Position numbers and translations under genes: made by a program. The notes beneath the pieces were generated by a model, which was not told where the DNA came from, searched no databases, and saw only the letters and a list, made by a program, of their open reading frames with translations. Positions 7,797 to 16,290 of a stretch of DNA of 64,000 nucleotides are shown here, in pieces (the first letter of the stretch is position 1; every line of letters begins with the position of its first letter). The stretch is from Kribbella sp. ALI-6-A. Its GTDB lineage: Bacteria > Actinomycetota > Actinomycetes > Propionibacteriales > Kribbellaceae. The stretch is from assembly GCF_001984195.1 (NCBI RefSeq), contig NZ_MTQN01000011.1, forward strand, positions 806,001 to 870,000, in the 5' to 3' direction.

Positions 7797-9062
7797 ATGA
7801 ATCCGACCACCGAACGTCCGCACCTGCTCGTGGTGGCGACCGGGATGCGCTTGTTCCGCGAGTACATCCTGCGCTCGATCGCGCCGCAGTACCGGATCCA
7901 CATGTTCCTGCACGCCGAGCCGACCTGGGAGAAGGACTATATCGAGGCGTGGACCGTGCTGGAGACCACGCTGGACGCCGAGGCCCTGGTCATGGCCGCG
8001 CAGAAGCTGCACGCCGAGCAGCCGATCGACGGCGTGCTCTGCTGGGACGAGGCGCGGATCCTGCAGACCGCCCACGTCGCCGAGGCACTCGGCCTGCCCG
8101 GCGGAGACGTCGCGATGATCAACCGCTGCCGCGACAAGCACCTCACCCGGACGGCGCTCGCCGCGCAGGGCGTGCCGCAGCCGGAGTCCGTACTCGTCGA
8201 CACCGTCGACGAGGCGCTGGTCACCGCCGAGAAGCTCGGCTACCCGGTGATCCTCAAGCCCCGCGCGCTGGCGGCCAGCCTCGGCGTGGTCAAGGTGAAC
8301 TCGGCCGACGAGCTGAAGGCCAACTGGGCCTTCGCGCACGACACGACGGTGCCCGAGGCGCCGCACTACGACGTCAAGGTGCTGGTCGAGGAGTTCGCCG
8401 ACGGCTACGAGATCAGCATCGACTCGGCCGTGTACCAGGGCCAGGTGGCGCCGTTCTGTCTGGCCCGCAAGGAGATCGGCTACCCGCCGTACGCGGAGGA
8501 GATCGGGCACTTCGTCGACGCGGCCGACCCGCTGCTGGCCGACGAGCAGCTGTTCCAGGTGCTCGCCGCCGCGCACGCGGCGATCGAGTTCACCGACGGC
8601 ATCACGCACACCGAGATCATGATGACCGCCGACGGCCCGAAGGTCATCGAGATCAACGCCCGGATCGGCGGCGACATGATCCCCTACCTCGGGCTGCAGG
8701 CGACCGGTGCCGACCCGGGGCTGGCCGCGGCGGCGGTCGCCACCGGGCGCGCGCCGGAGCTGGTCCCGGACCGGACGATGGTCGGCGGGGTGCGGTTCTT
8801 CTACGTCGACGAGAACGACACCGTGCTGGACTCGGTGGAGTTCGACGCGACCGACCTGCCGGCCACGATCGACCAGCTGGTCCCGCTGATGGAAGCCGGG
8901 CAGACCACCAGTCCCCCGCCGGAAGGCACGCTGTGGGGCCGGATCGCGTACGCGACCGTGGTGGCCACCTCGCTGGACGACTGCCGGGCGGGACTCGACG
9001 CGGCGGAGAAGGCGCTGCGCTGGTCCGGCAAGGTGAAAGAGCCGGAGGAGGCGGCGTCATGA
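7797..9062 (+). CDS. ATP-grasp carboxylate-amine ligase (first of two)
   Basis: 421 residues from ATG 7797, one base after the previous stop. The ATP-grasp fold is clear: the lysine-bearing strand Y-P-V-I-L-K-P-R near residue 150, the flexible loop AASLGVVKV, V-L-V-E-E-F at about 198-203, and the Mg-binding motif E285-I-N287-A-R289 followed by GGDMIPYLG. The N-terminal Rossmann-like part begins LLVVATGMRLFREYI. Overall it resembles L-amino-acid ligases (BacD-like), which activate a carboxylate as acyl-phosphate and couple it to an amine. I infer that it joins the hydrazino acid to an amino acid. It is coupled to the MFS gene by an ATGA overlap. Confidence 0.88.
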   Translation: MNPTTERPHLLVVATGMRLFREYILRSIAPQYRIHMFLHAEPTWEKDYIEAWTVLETTLDAEALVMAAQKLHAEQPIDGVLCWDEARILQTAHVAEALGLPGGDVAMINRCRDKHLTRTALAAQGVPQPESVLVDTVDEALVTAEKLGYPVILKPRALAASLGVVKVNSADELKANWAFAHDTTVPEAPHYDVKVLVEEFADGYEISIDSAVYQGQVAPFCLARKEIGYPPYAEEIGHFVDAADPLLADEQLFQVLAAAHAAIEFTDGITHTEIMMTADGPKVIEINARIGGDMIPYLGLQATGADPGLAAAAVATGRAPELVPDRTMVGGVRFFYVDENDTVLDSVEFDATDLPATIDQLVPLMEAGQTTSPPPEGTLWGRIAYATVVATSLDDCRAGLDAAEKALRWSGKVKEPEEAAS

Positions 9063-10345
9063 CCGAAACCACGGAGGACACCGGCATCTGGGTGACCATC
9101 CGGGAAGCGCCCGTCGCGGTCAAGGCCTTGCTGATCGGCAACTTCGTCAACAAGCTCGGCTGGTTCCTGCAGGTCTTCCTGGTGCTGTTCCTGACCACCT
9201 CGAAGGGCTTCAGCGACGTCCAAGCCGGTACGGCGCTCGGCGTGTACGGCGGCGGCACGGTGATCGGTTTGATCGTCGGCGGCTCGCTGTCGGACAAGAT
9301 CGGGCCCCGGGCCGCCGTCCTGATCAGCATGTTCGGCATGGCCGGCTTCGTGCTGGCGATCGCCTACGTGCCGAGCTACACCGCGATCCTCGTCGTCGTC
9401 GCGCTGGCCGGAGCGGTCGGGCAGTTCTACCGGCCCGCCTCGGCGGCACTGCTGACCGAGCTGACCCCGAAGCACCGCCAGGTGATGATCTTCGCGGTCT
9501 ACCGGTTGACGATGAACGTCGGAGCCACGGCCGCACCGCTCGTCGGTGCGGCCCTGGTCGCCGTCTCGTGGGACCTGCTGTTCATCGGCGAGGCCTTGGC
9601 CGCGCTGGCCTACGCGGCCGTCGCGATCATCGCGCTGCCGAAGCGGCGGTCCACGGCGACGGAGGCGGCCGAGGAAGGCGAGGTGCAGGACGCACCCGCC
9701 GACCGCGGCAACTACCTCACCGTGCTGCGGGACTACAAGTACGTGCTGTTCCTGGTCTGCATGTTCATCAACGCCGCGATCTACATGCAGTACCTCGCGG
9801 TGCTTCCGCTGCACATGAAGGCCGACGGGTTGTCGACCTGGTGGTTCAGCGCGGTGGTCGCGCTGAACGGGTTCATCGTGATCACCTGCGAGCTGCTGGT
9901 CACCAAGGTGGTCCAGCACTGGCCCGCCAAGCTGGTGGTGATCGCGGGGTTCATCCTGCTCGGTGGCGGTCTGGCGTTCTACGCGCTGCCCGGCGGAGTA
10001 GCGATCTTCGTGGTCGGCACCCTGCTGTGGACGCTGGCCGAGATCATCGCCGGACCGACCATGTTCGCCTACCCCGGCATGGCCGCGCCGCCGCACCTGC
10101 TGGGCCGGTACGTCGGCTCCGCGCACGCGATGTTCGGTCTCGGCTCCGCGCTCGGCCCGTTCCTGGGTGTGTGGGTCTGGAACAACTCCGGGACCCAGGT
10201 GTGGCTGTGGTGCGGACTCGCCGGCGCGGTCGGTGTCGTCCTGGCCTACTTCGGAATGCCCGGCAAACCCGAGGCCGCGGAGGAACCGCCGGCCGCGGTG
10301 GACACCGTCGGAGTCGCCGAACCGTTGCCGAGCGAGAGCTCGTAG
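9059..10345 (+). CDS. MFS transporter, likely exporter of the operon's product
   Basis: 428 residues, about twelve hydrophobic segments. The N-terminal half begins after a short cytoplasmic tail with IGNFVNKLGWFLQVF and shows the MFS loop motif GGSLSDKIGPR. A polar loop (RRSTATEAAEEGEVQD) separates the halves, and the C-terminal tail is acidic. The start is set by the ATGA overlap with the ATP-grasp gene, and 12 bases separate it from the second ligase. Embedded in the biosynthetic operon, it most likely exports the product or gives self-resistance to a reactive hydrazine. The family is certain; the substrate is inferred from context. Confidence 0.88.
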   Translation: MTETTEDTGIWVTIREAPVAVKALLIGNFVNKLGWFLQVFLVLFLTTSKGFSDVQAGTALGVYGGGTVIGLIVGGSLSDKIGPRAAVLISMFGMAGFVLAIAYVPSYTAILVVVALAGAVGQFYRPASAALLTELTPKHRQVMIFAVYRLTMNVGATAAPLVGAALVAVSWDLLFIGEALAALAYAAVAIIALPKRRSTATEAAEEGEVQDAPADRGNYLTVLRDYKYVLFLVCMFINAAIYMQYLAVLPLHMKADGLSTWWFSAVVALNGFIVITCELLVTKVVQHWPAKLVVIAGFILLGGGLAFYALPGGVAIFVVGTLLWTLAEIIAGPTMFAYPGMAAPPHLLGRYVGSAHAMFGLGSALGPFLGVWVWNNSGTQVWLWCGLAGAVGVVLAYFGMPGKPEAAEEPPAAVDTVGVAEPLPSESS

Positions 10346-10357
10346 AAGGAGTTCTTC

Positions 10358-11596
10358 ATGTCTGACTACACGATCATCGTGGACCCGTTGTCCACCGGGC
10401 AGGAATACCCTGCCGCGTTCAAGGAGGCCGGGCGGATCCCGGTCGCCGTCCTCAGCGGTCCGGAACCGCCGCCGGCGTACACCACCAGCTGGCATCCGGA
10501 CGACTTCGAGCACGTGCACTACTTCACCGGGGACGTGGCCGCACTGGCCGAGGAGCTTCGGCGCTACGAGCCGGAGTACCTGATCCCCGGTGCCGAGAGC
10601 GGCGTCGAGCTGTGCGACCAGCTGATCGAAATCCTGGTCCCGGGCACCGGCAACGTGCCGGAGCTCGCGTCCGCGCGGCGCGACAAGTGGGAGATGGCCG
10701 AGGCGCTCCGCCGCGCGGGGGTTCCCCGGCTGCGGCAGGTGCGCACCGCGGACCCGGCCGAGGCCGAGCGCTGGCTGAAGGAGAACGACCTGCTCGGCCG
10801 GCGGCTGGTGATCAAGCCACCGAAGAGCGCCGCCGGCGACGAGGTGTACGTCGTATTCGAGGACGGCGACTGGCGGGAGCGGTTCGACCGGGTGCTCGGG
10901 CGGATCAACAAGATGGGCCTGACCAACGACGCCGTCCTGATCCAGGAGTACGCCGAGGGCACCGAGTACCTGGTCGACAGCTACACCGTCGACGGCAAGC
11001 ACTCGCTGGTCGACGTGTGCCGCTACACCAAGATCAGCCGGGGCGACAAGATCGGCATCTACCACCGGATCGACTTCCTCGCCGCCGACGATCCCGAAGT
11101 GCTGGCACTGTGGCCGTACACCCAGCAGGTGCTCGACGCGGTCGGCATCCGCACCGGGTGCGGGCACGCCGAGGTGATGATGACCGCGGACGGCCCGCGG
11201 CTGATCGAGGTCGCCGCGCGGCCCGCCGGCGGCGGTCACCAGATGGTCAGCGAACTGGCCACGGGCGACAACCACATCAAGCGGACCGTCGCGCACCGCG
11301 TCCGCGGGGAGGTCCAGGACAGCTTCGACCTGGTCCAGCACCTGCGCGGCATCTTCGTCTCGGCCTATCGCGAGGGCTACTTCCGCAACCGCGAGGTCTT
11401 CGACGGCATCGAGTCGCTGAAGTCGTTCCACTGGATGAAGATCCTGCACGACGAGGACGCCGTGGTGCCCGAAACCGTGGACCTGTTCACCTGCCTGGCG
11501 TGGGTGATCCTGATTCACAGCGACCCGCAGACTCTCGACGACGACTACCACCGCGTGCTGGAGATGGAGGCCGCGATCGTCATCGACGAACCGTAG
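10358..11596 (+). CDS. ATP-grasp ligase (second of two), altered Mg-binding motif
   Basis: 412 residues with an AAGGAG ribosome site. ATP-grasp features: R-R-L-V-I-K-P-P lysine strand, a Ser/Ala-rich loop (KSAAGDEVYV), VLIQEYAEGTEYLVDSY, and E284-V-A286-A-R288. The usual E-x-N-x-R metal motif has Ala in place of Asn, so metal binding or geometry may differ; the first ligase keeps the Asn. The N-terminus YTIIVDPLSTGQEYPAAF resembles that of other natural-product ATP-grasp ligases. It is the last gene before a terminator. Two ligases imply two amide-forming steps, or one ligation and one activation. The substrates are unknown. Confidence 0.86.
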   Translation: MSDYTIIVDPLSTGQEYPAAFKEAGRIPVAVLSGPEPPPAYTTSWHPDDFEHVHYFTGDVAALAEELRRYEPEYLIPGAESGVELCDQLIEILVPGTGNVPELASARRDKWEMAEALRRAGVPRLRQVRTADPAEAERWLKENDLLGRRLVIKPPKSAAGDEVYVVFEDGDWRERFDRVLGRINKMGLTNDAVLIQEYAEGTEYLVDSYTVDGKHSLVDVCRYTKISRGDKIGIYHRIDFLAADDPEVLALWPYTQQVLDAVGIRTGCGHAEVMMTADGPRLIEVAARPAGGGHQMVSELATGDNHIKRTVAHRVRGEVQDSFDLVQHLRGIFVSAYREGYFRNREVFDGIESLKSFHWMKILHDEDAVVPETVDLFTCLAWVILIHSDPQTLDDDYHRVLEMEAAIVIDEP

Positions 11597-11659
11597 GACC
11601 GCGCGCGGGACTCGGCCTTGACCCCCCAGTCGGTCCGCTGATTCCCCACCCACTCCCTG

Positions 11660-11697
11660 CCCGGGTACGGACGTTCTCCCGAACGCCCGTGCCCGGG
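11660..11697 (+). terminator. Hairpin terminator after the hydrazine-type operon
   Basis: A 17-base arm at 11660-11676 (CCCGGGTACGGACGTTC) pairs with 11681-11697 across a 4-base loop, with one G-U wobble and one mismatch. There is no U-tract, as is common in high-GC actinobacteria. It lies about 60 bases past the last operon gene and before the lysoplasmalogenase start. Confidence 0.6.
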
Positions 11698-11735
11698 CCG
11701 TCGTCCGTTCACCTTCGGTCCGCATACTGCGACTC

Positions 11736-12374
11736 ATGAGCCTGAGCAATCTGGCCACCGGCCGCCGGCGCCTGGCCGCGTACTGCGCCGCCGCTGTCGT
11801 GCACGTCGCCGCGGTCGCCGTCGACGCCAAGATCCTCAAGGTGGCCAGCAAGGCGACCTTGATGCCGCTGCTGCTGTCGTGGTCGCGGACGCAGAACGCC
11901 TCCGCGCTGCTCCAGGCCGCGCTGCTGGCGTCGGCTGCCGGCGATCTGTTGCTGGAGACCGACTTCCAGCTGGCCGGGATCGCCGCGTTCGCCGCTGCCC
12001 ACTCCTGCTACCTGGCCGAACTGCTGTCCCAGCCGGGCCAGCGGTCGTGGCGCGTGGTCGCGGCGTACGGCGCGCTCTGGGCGGCGCTGATCGCCGTGCT
12101 GTCCCGGGACCTCGGGTCCCAGCGGGTCCCGGTCGCCGCGTACGCGTTGTTGCTGACGGCAACCGCTGTGGTGTCCCGGTGGCACAGCCCGCGCAGTGGC
12201 GCGGGCGGCGCGTTGTTCCTGTTCTCGGACGCGCTGATCGCGGTCCGGCTCGCCGGGCACGACTTCCCCGGCCGGAGCACGCTGGCGATGGCGACGTACG
12301 CCGGAGGCCAGTACTTGCTGACCTCCGGCGTCACGGATCAGCGCCGGCGTCGCCAGGGACCGGTGATCGCGTAG
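11736..12374 (+). CDS. YhhN/TMEM86-family lysoplasmalogenase-like membrane protein
   Basis: 212 residues with about seven to eight hydrophobic segments. The pattern LLASAAGDLLL, then AAHSCYLAEL, then LFLFSDALIAVRL near the C-terminus is typical of the YhhN family, whose members hydrolyse the vinyl-ether bond of lysoplasmalogens. The conserved acidic residues (SAAGD and FSDALIA) are present. The ATG has no strong ribosome site. It runs convergently into the PhoX-like gene, with 37 bases of 3' overlap. A terminator separates it from the operon upstream, so I treat it as independent. Confidence 0.78.
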   Translation: MSLSNLATGRRRLAAYCAAAVVHVAAVAVDAKILKVASKATLMPLLLSWSRTQNASALLQAALLASAAGDLLLETDFQLAGIAAFAAAHSCYLAELLSQPGQRSWRVVAAYGALWAALIAVLSRDLGSQRVPVAAYALLLTATAVVSRWHSPRSGAGGALFLFSDALIAVRLAGHDFPGRSTLAMATYAGGQYLLTSGVTDQRRRRQGPVIA

Positions 12375-13735
12375 GTGATCCCCGGCGTGTAGACGTTGAA
12401 GAACATCGTCCGGCCGTCGGCGGAGAAGCCGGCGCCGGCGAGCTCGCCGTACTCGGGTTCTGTGGGGGTGCCGTTGTTCACCCGGTTGCGGGCGAACTTG
12501 AAGACCTCGCCGTCCTCGGTGGTGCCGAGGATGTGCTGCTCGCCGAGGCCGTCCTCACACATCATCAGCCCGCCGTACGGCGACATTGTGATGTTGTCCG
12601 GGGCGTCGAACTCGGGGTCGTCCGAGCCGGGCTTCGGCCGGGTGAAGATGACCTCGAGCCGCAATGTCTTGCGCCGCGGGTTGTAGCGCCAGACCTGTCC
12701 GTCGTGGTCGACCTTCGGGCCCAGCTCGGTCCGCGCGAACGAGGACACGAAGTACACGCACCGGTCGAGCGCACCCCACCAGCAGCCCTCGAGCTTGTAG
12801 CCGCCGGTGATCGGCTTGGCGTAGTCCTGCGCCCGGACCGACTCCGACCCAGCCAGCGGGTCGGGCACCCTCACCCACTGCACGCCCCCGAACTCCGTGC
12901 CCGCCTCCTGCACCACCGACAGGTCCGGCAGGTCCGGGACATGCATGGCCTGCAACTCACCGCCGGCCCGCAGACTGGCCCAGCCGCCGCGCGGGCGGTT
13001 CGGCAGGAACCGGTAGAACCCACCGAGCGGCGCGACGAACGCGTCCTCGGTCTCGTACACGATCCCGGTGGCCGGATCGATCGCGACCGCCTCGTGCTGG
13101 AACCGGCCCATCTCCATCAGCGGCCACGGGTTCAGATTGCGGCGGCCGTCGTACGGGTCGACCTCGAAGATGAAGCCGTGGTCCTTGGTGTAGCCGCTCT
13201 CGCCGGCCTTGAGCTCGGTCTCCTCACAGGTCAGCCAGGTGCGCCACGGCGTGATGCCGCCGGAGCAGTTGATCGCCGAGCCGCCGAGGCTGGTGAACTC
13301 CTTGACCGTGCGGTTGTGCCTGTCGACCACCAGCGTGCTGGTGCCACCGGCCGCGCCCGGGTCGTAGGTCAACTCGGCCGGTGCCTTGACCGGGATGGTC
13401 GCGGTCGGGCTGCACTCGTGGTTGCGCACCAGCCGGTTGCCGCCGTGGCGGTCCGGGAACGTGCCCATCCCGTCGAACCGGCTCGGTGTCTTCAGCCCGT
13501 CCTTGCGGACGTCGCCCTCGCGCGACAGCACCTTGTACCGGAACCCGCGGGGCAGGTCGAGCATTCCCTTCGGGTCCTCGATCAGCGGTCCGTACCCGAT
13601 CTTGGGCCCGGACGTGCCGAGCGCCGGCTGAGCGGTGTACAGCGCCTCGACGGACCCCACCACACTGACGGCAACACCCGCCGCGGCGGCGCGAGCGACG
13701 AACTGCCGTCTGGACAGGGGATTTGATGCGGTCAC
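12338..13735 (-). CDS. PhoX-like (DUF839) Tat-secreted phosphatase
   Basis: 465 residues from GTG 13735, chosen because a perfect AAGGAGG lies just upstream; the frame continues to 13804 without a ribosome site. The N-terminus V-T-A-S-N-P-L-S-R-R-Q-F-V is a Tat signal with a following Ala/Val-rich segment. Internal signatures of the PhoX/DUF839 family include MGTFPDRHGGNRLVRNHE, GGSAINCSGGITPW, and TWLTCEETE. Such enzymes are Ca/Fe-dependent alkaline phosphatases or related beta-propellers in the cell envelope. The C-terminus ends DGRTMFFNVYTPGITYAITGPW. A probable PHO box lies upstream, supporting phosphate-starvation control. Its 3' end overlaps the lysoplasmalogenase gene. Confidence 0.88.
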   Translation of the reverse strand: MTASNPLSRRQFVARAAAAGVAVSVVGSVEALYTAQPALGTSGPKIGYGPLIEDPKGMLDLPRGFRYKVLSREGDVRKDGLKTPSRFDGMGTFPDRHGGNRLVRNHECSPTATIPVKAPAELTYDPGAAGGTSTLVVDRHNRTVKEFTSLGGSAINCSGGITPWRTWLTCEETELKAGESGYTKDHGFIFEVDPYDGRRNLNPWPLMEMGRFQHEAVAIDPATGIVYETEDAFVAPLGGFYRFLPNRPRGGWASLRAGGELQAMHVPDLPDLSVVQEAGTEFGGVQWVRVPDPLAGSESVRAQDYAKPITGGYKLEGCWWGALDRCVYFVSSFARTELGPKVDHDGQVWRYNPRRKTLRLEVIFTRPKPGSDDPEFDAPDNITMSPYGGLMMCEDGLGEQHILGTTEDGEVFKFARNRVNNGTPTEPEYGELAGAGFSADGRTMFFNVYTPGITYAITGPWRRRR

Positions 13736-13766
13736 GGCCGGCCTCCTTGTGCGTACAAGCAGTTGA

Positions 13767-13788
13767 CGCCAGTGAACGTACGGTAAAC
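13767..13788 (-). promoter_or_regulatory. Candidate PHO box (PhoP binding site) upstream of the PhoX-like gene
   Basis: On the minus strand two 11-base direct repeat units are adjacent: GTTTACC plus GTAC (13788-13778) and GTTCACT plus GGCG (13777-13767). This matches the known Streptomyces PHO-box unit, a GTTCACC-like heptamer repeated every 11 bases. It lies 32-53 bases upstream of the phoX GTG. PhoP control of a phosphatase is the expected biology. Confidence 0.65.
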
Positions 13789-13843
13789 AACAACCCAACA
13801 GCAAGAGAACGAGTGTCAGACACTCACCGTGACCGCTTTCAAT

Positions 13844-15148
13844 CTACTGGTAACAGGGCTTGCTGAACTCGTGCGCGGCCGCCGTCTTGCCGGTGAAGAA
13901 GTTCTTCTCCACCGCCACACCGGTCGGCGACGGCGCGTCGACCTTGGAGATCAGGCTCTGCCGGAAGACCCGGTCGTTCGGCTCCCCGCCGTACTTGCCG
14001 GCATCGGCCGGGAGCATGCCTTCGTAGTCGACGGTGGTCAGCGACTTCACCGCGGCCAGCAGCCCGGCGCGGGTCAGGTCCTTGCTCTCGACCGCCTTCT
14101 CCAGTGCCGCCTTCATCGGGTACGACCAGACCCAGCCGGCGGTGTACCCGTCGCTCGGCGCGGCCCTGAAGGCCGCCTCGCCCACGGTCTCACGCAGCGC
14201 CTTGTGCCCCGGCGTGTCCGTCCCGTACGGGCCCCACGGCCCGGACTGCAGGTACAGCGCGGTCAGCGCGGGCGCCGCCGGGCTCTTCAGCAGCGCCGGG
14301 TTCCAGGTCGGGCTGGTGCCGATGAACTTGCCCTTGAAACCGGCCTGCGCGGCGCCGCCGACGATCGTCGCGGCCTCGGTCGGGCCGGTGGTCAGGATGA
14401 CCACGTCCGGCTTGGCGGCCACCAGCTTGGTGATCGCCGCGCCCTGGTTCTCCTGGCCGGGCGCCGTCGGGATGTCGGTGAAGGTCAGCCCGTTCGCCGC
14501 GGCGGCGATCTTCGCGCCGGCCGCGGCGTCGTCCCCGTAGTCGCCGGGGAAGTGCACGGCCGCGACCGACTTGGCCTTCAGCGTCTCCGCGCCGTAGTCG
14601 ACCGAGTTCATCGACTCGAAGCAGTAGTTCGTGCCGGACTCGAGAATCACGTCCTCGAAGGCCCAGGCCGAGGTCCACGACGCCGGGACGGCGATCACGT
14701 TGCTCGCCTTGAGGTCGGCCAGGATCGCCGCGGTCGGGGGCGAGCCCAGGGTCTGCGCGAGGCCGAGCACGTTCGGCTTGATCTCGGCGTACACCTCGTT
14801 GTGCACCTGCGGGTTGTACTTGTTGTCCTTGGTGTACTTGACCACGTCGACCTCGTAGTCACCGACGCCGCCGGCGGCGTTCACCCGCTTCCAGAACGCC
14901 TTCTGCCCCTCCGTCACCGGCACGCCGAGCGCCTTGAACGGCCCTTCGGTCAGGTCGGAGATCACGCCGAGGTAGATGCATCCCTTGGCCTGGTCGACCG
15001 CGTCAGGGCACGGTTCCTGGGTCACCCCGACGTCGAACTTGACGCCCTCGCTGCCCTCCTGCGTCTCGGGGGCGTCGTTGCGGCATCCCGCCACCGCCAG
15101 TACGGCGGCCACCAGGCCCACCGCGACCGTCCTGCGCCGTGTGTTCAT
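13844..15148 (-). CDS. livJ: Branched-chain amino-acid-type ABC transporter substrate-binding lipoprotein
   Basis: 434 residues from ATG 15148. A signal peptide (MNTRRRTVAVGLVAAV) ends in a lipobox with the lipidated Cys at 22. The mature part has the periplasmic-binding type I fold of LivJ-like proteins: a GVISDLTEGP start, KFIGTSPTWNP in the middle, and a C-terminal TVDYEGMLP. It would capture the substrate outside the cell and pass it to LivHM. It is the last gene of the livF-livG-fadD-livH-livM-livJ operon, 41 bases after livM. The ligand is unknown; the acyl-CoA synthetase in the operon suggests a carboxylic acid rather than Leu/Ile/Val. Confidence 0.88.
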   Translation of the reverse strand: MNTRRRTVAVGLVAAVLAVAGCRNDAPETQEGSEGVKFDVGVTQEPCPDAVDQAKGCIYLGVISDLTEGPFKALGVPVTEGQKAFWKRVNAAGGVGDYEVDVVKYTKDNKYNPQVHNEVYAEIKPNVLGLAQTLGSPPTAAILADLKASNVIAVPASWTSAWAFEDVILESGTNYCFESMNSVDYGAETLKAKSVAAVHFPGDYGDDAAAGAKIAAAANGLTFTDIPTAPGQENQGAAITKLVAAKPDVVILTTGPTEAATIVGGAAQAGFKGKFIGTSPTWNPALLKSPAAPALTALYLQSGPWGPYGTDTPGHKALRETVGEAAFRAAPSDGYTAGWVWSYPMKAALEKAVESKDLTRAGLLAAVKSLTTVDYEGMLPADAGKYGGEPNDRVFRQSLISKVDAPSPTGVAVEKNFFTGKTAAAHEFSKPCYQ

Positions 15149-15189
15149 CGCTGTTCCTCCTCGGTCTCCCCAGCGCCGGCCCGGTCGGG

Positions 15190-16290
15190 TCAGTGCGAGA
15201 AGGGCCACGCCTTCCAGTAGGTGCGGATGCGGATCCAGATCCCGAACAGCCCGCGCGGTTCGAAGATCAGGAAGCCGATGATCAACAGGCCGTACAGAAT
15301 CGCCTCGACCTGGAAGACCGTGATGCCACCGGCGGTGGAACTGCTGCTCACGAACGGCAGCACCGCCGGCAGTTCGCGGGTGAGCCGCGGCAGCAAGGTG
15401 ATGAACAGCGCGCCCAGCACCGATCCGGAGATGGTCGCCACGCCACCGACCAGGATCATCGCGATGTACTGCACCGACAGCGCGAGGTTGAACGACCCCG
15501 GCTCGACGAAGCCGATCATCACGTACAGCAGCGCCCCCGCGACGCCGGCGTAGAACGACGACACCGCGAAGGCGATCATCTTGTACCGGGTCACGTCGAC
15601 GCCGATCACCTCGGCGGCCAGGTCCCGGTCCCGGACCGCGGCCAGCGCCCGGCCGATCCGCGAGCGGACCAGGTTGCGGGCCAGCACGCCGAAGATCACC
15701 AGCAGCACGAACATCAGCAGGTAGAGCTTCTGCGCCTTGGTGAACATCGCGCCGTCGACGGCGAACTCCAGCCCGAACAACTCCGGTACTGCGGCCGGCC
15801 GCCCGACCCCCACTCCCCCGGTCAGGTCCCGCCAGTGCTTGAACACGTGCTCCCCGATGAACACCAGTCCGAGCGTCACGACGGCGAGGTACAGCCCGCG
15901 CAGCCGGGCGGCCAGCGGAGCGACGATCAGCCCGGCCAGCCCGGCGACCAGACCGGCCGCGAGCAGCCAGACCGGCAGCGACGTGATCCCGAACCCGATC
16001 AGCCGCGTGCTGTCCGGATCGCCCGACAGGGCCGCGGCCGTGTAGGCCCCGATCGCCAGGAAGAACGCGTGCCCGAGCGACACCTGCCCGGCGTACCCGG
16101 TGACGATGTTGAGGCCGATCGCCCCGATCGCCGCGACGAACGCGGTGGCCAGCACGACGAGCAGATCGTCCTCGAGCACGAACGGCAGGGCGACCGCCGC
16201 GACGACCAGCACCAGCGTCCACCAGCGTTTCGCCGGGGTGTTGAGCAATGCCATGTCCTGCCCGTACGACGTGGCGAGCCGGCCGCTCAT
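15190..16290 (-). CDS. livM: ABC transporter permease, LivM type
   Basis: 366 residues, about nine to ten transmembrane segments. The LivM signature NIVTGYAGQVSLGHAFFLAIGAY lies near residue 60-85, and the coupling-helix region ARNLVRSRIGRALAAVRDRDLAAEVIGVD sits in the middle. ATG 16290 overlaps the livH stop by four bases. The protein pairs with LivH to form the channel of the branched-chain-type importer and contacts LivG/LivF on the cytoplasmic face. The C-terminus ends after the FEPRGLFGIWIRIRTYWKAWPF segment. Longer upstream frames are antisense or shadow sequence. Confidence 0.9.
   Translation of the reverse strand: MSGRLATSYGQDMALLNTPAKRWWTLVLVVAAVALPFVLEDDLLVVLATAFVAAIGAIGLNIVTGYAGQVSLGHAFFLAIGAYTAAALSGDPDSTRLIGFGITSLPVWLLAAGLVAGLAGLIVAPLAARLRGLYLAVVTLGLVFIGEHVFKHWRDLTGGVGVGRPAAVPELFGLEFAVDGAMFTKAQKLYLLMFVLLVIFGVLARNLVRSRIGRALAAVRDRDLAAEVIGVDVTRYKMIAFAVSSFYAGVAGALLYVMIGFVEPGSFNLALSVQYIAMILVGGVATISGSVLGALFITLLPRLTRELPAVLPFVSSSSTAGGITVFQVEAILYGLLIIGFLIFEPRGLFGIWIRIRTYWKAWPFSH

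Noticed and set aside
8801..11851. 1016-codon minus-strand frame over the ATP-grasp/MFS genes
   Set aside because: Antisense shadow of the biosynthetic operon in high-GC DNA; low-complexity Val/Asp/His/Gln composition and no start signal.
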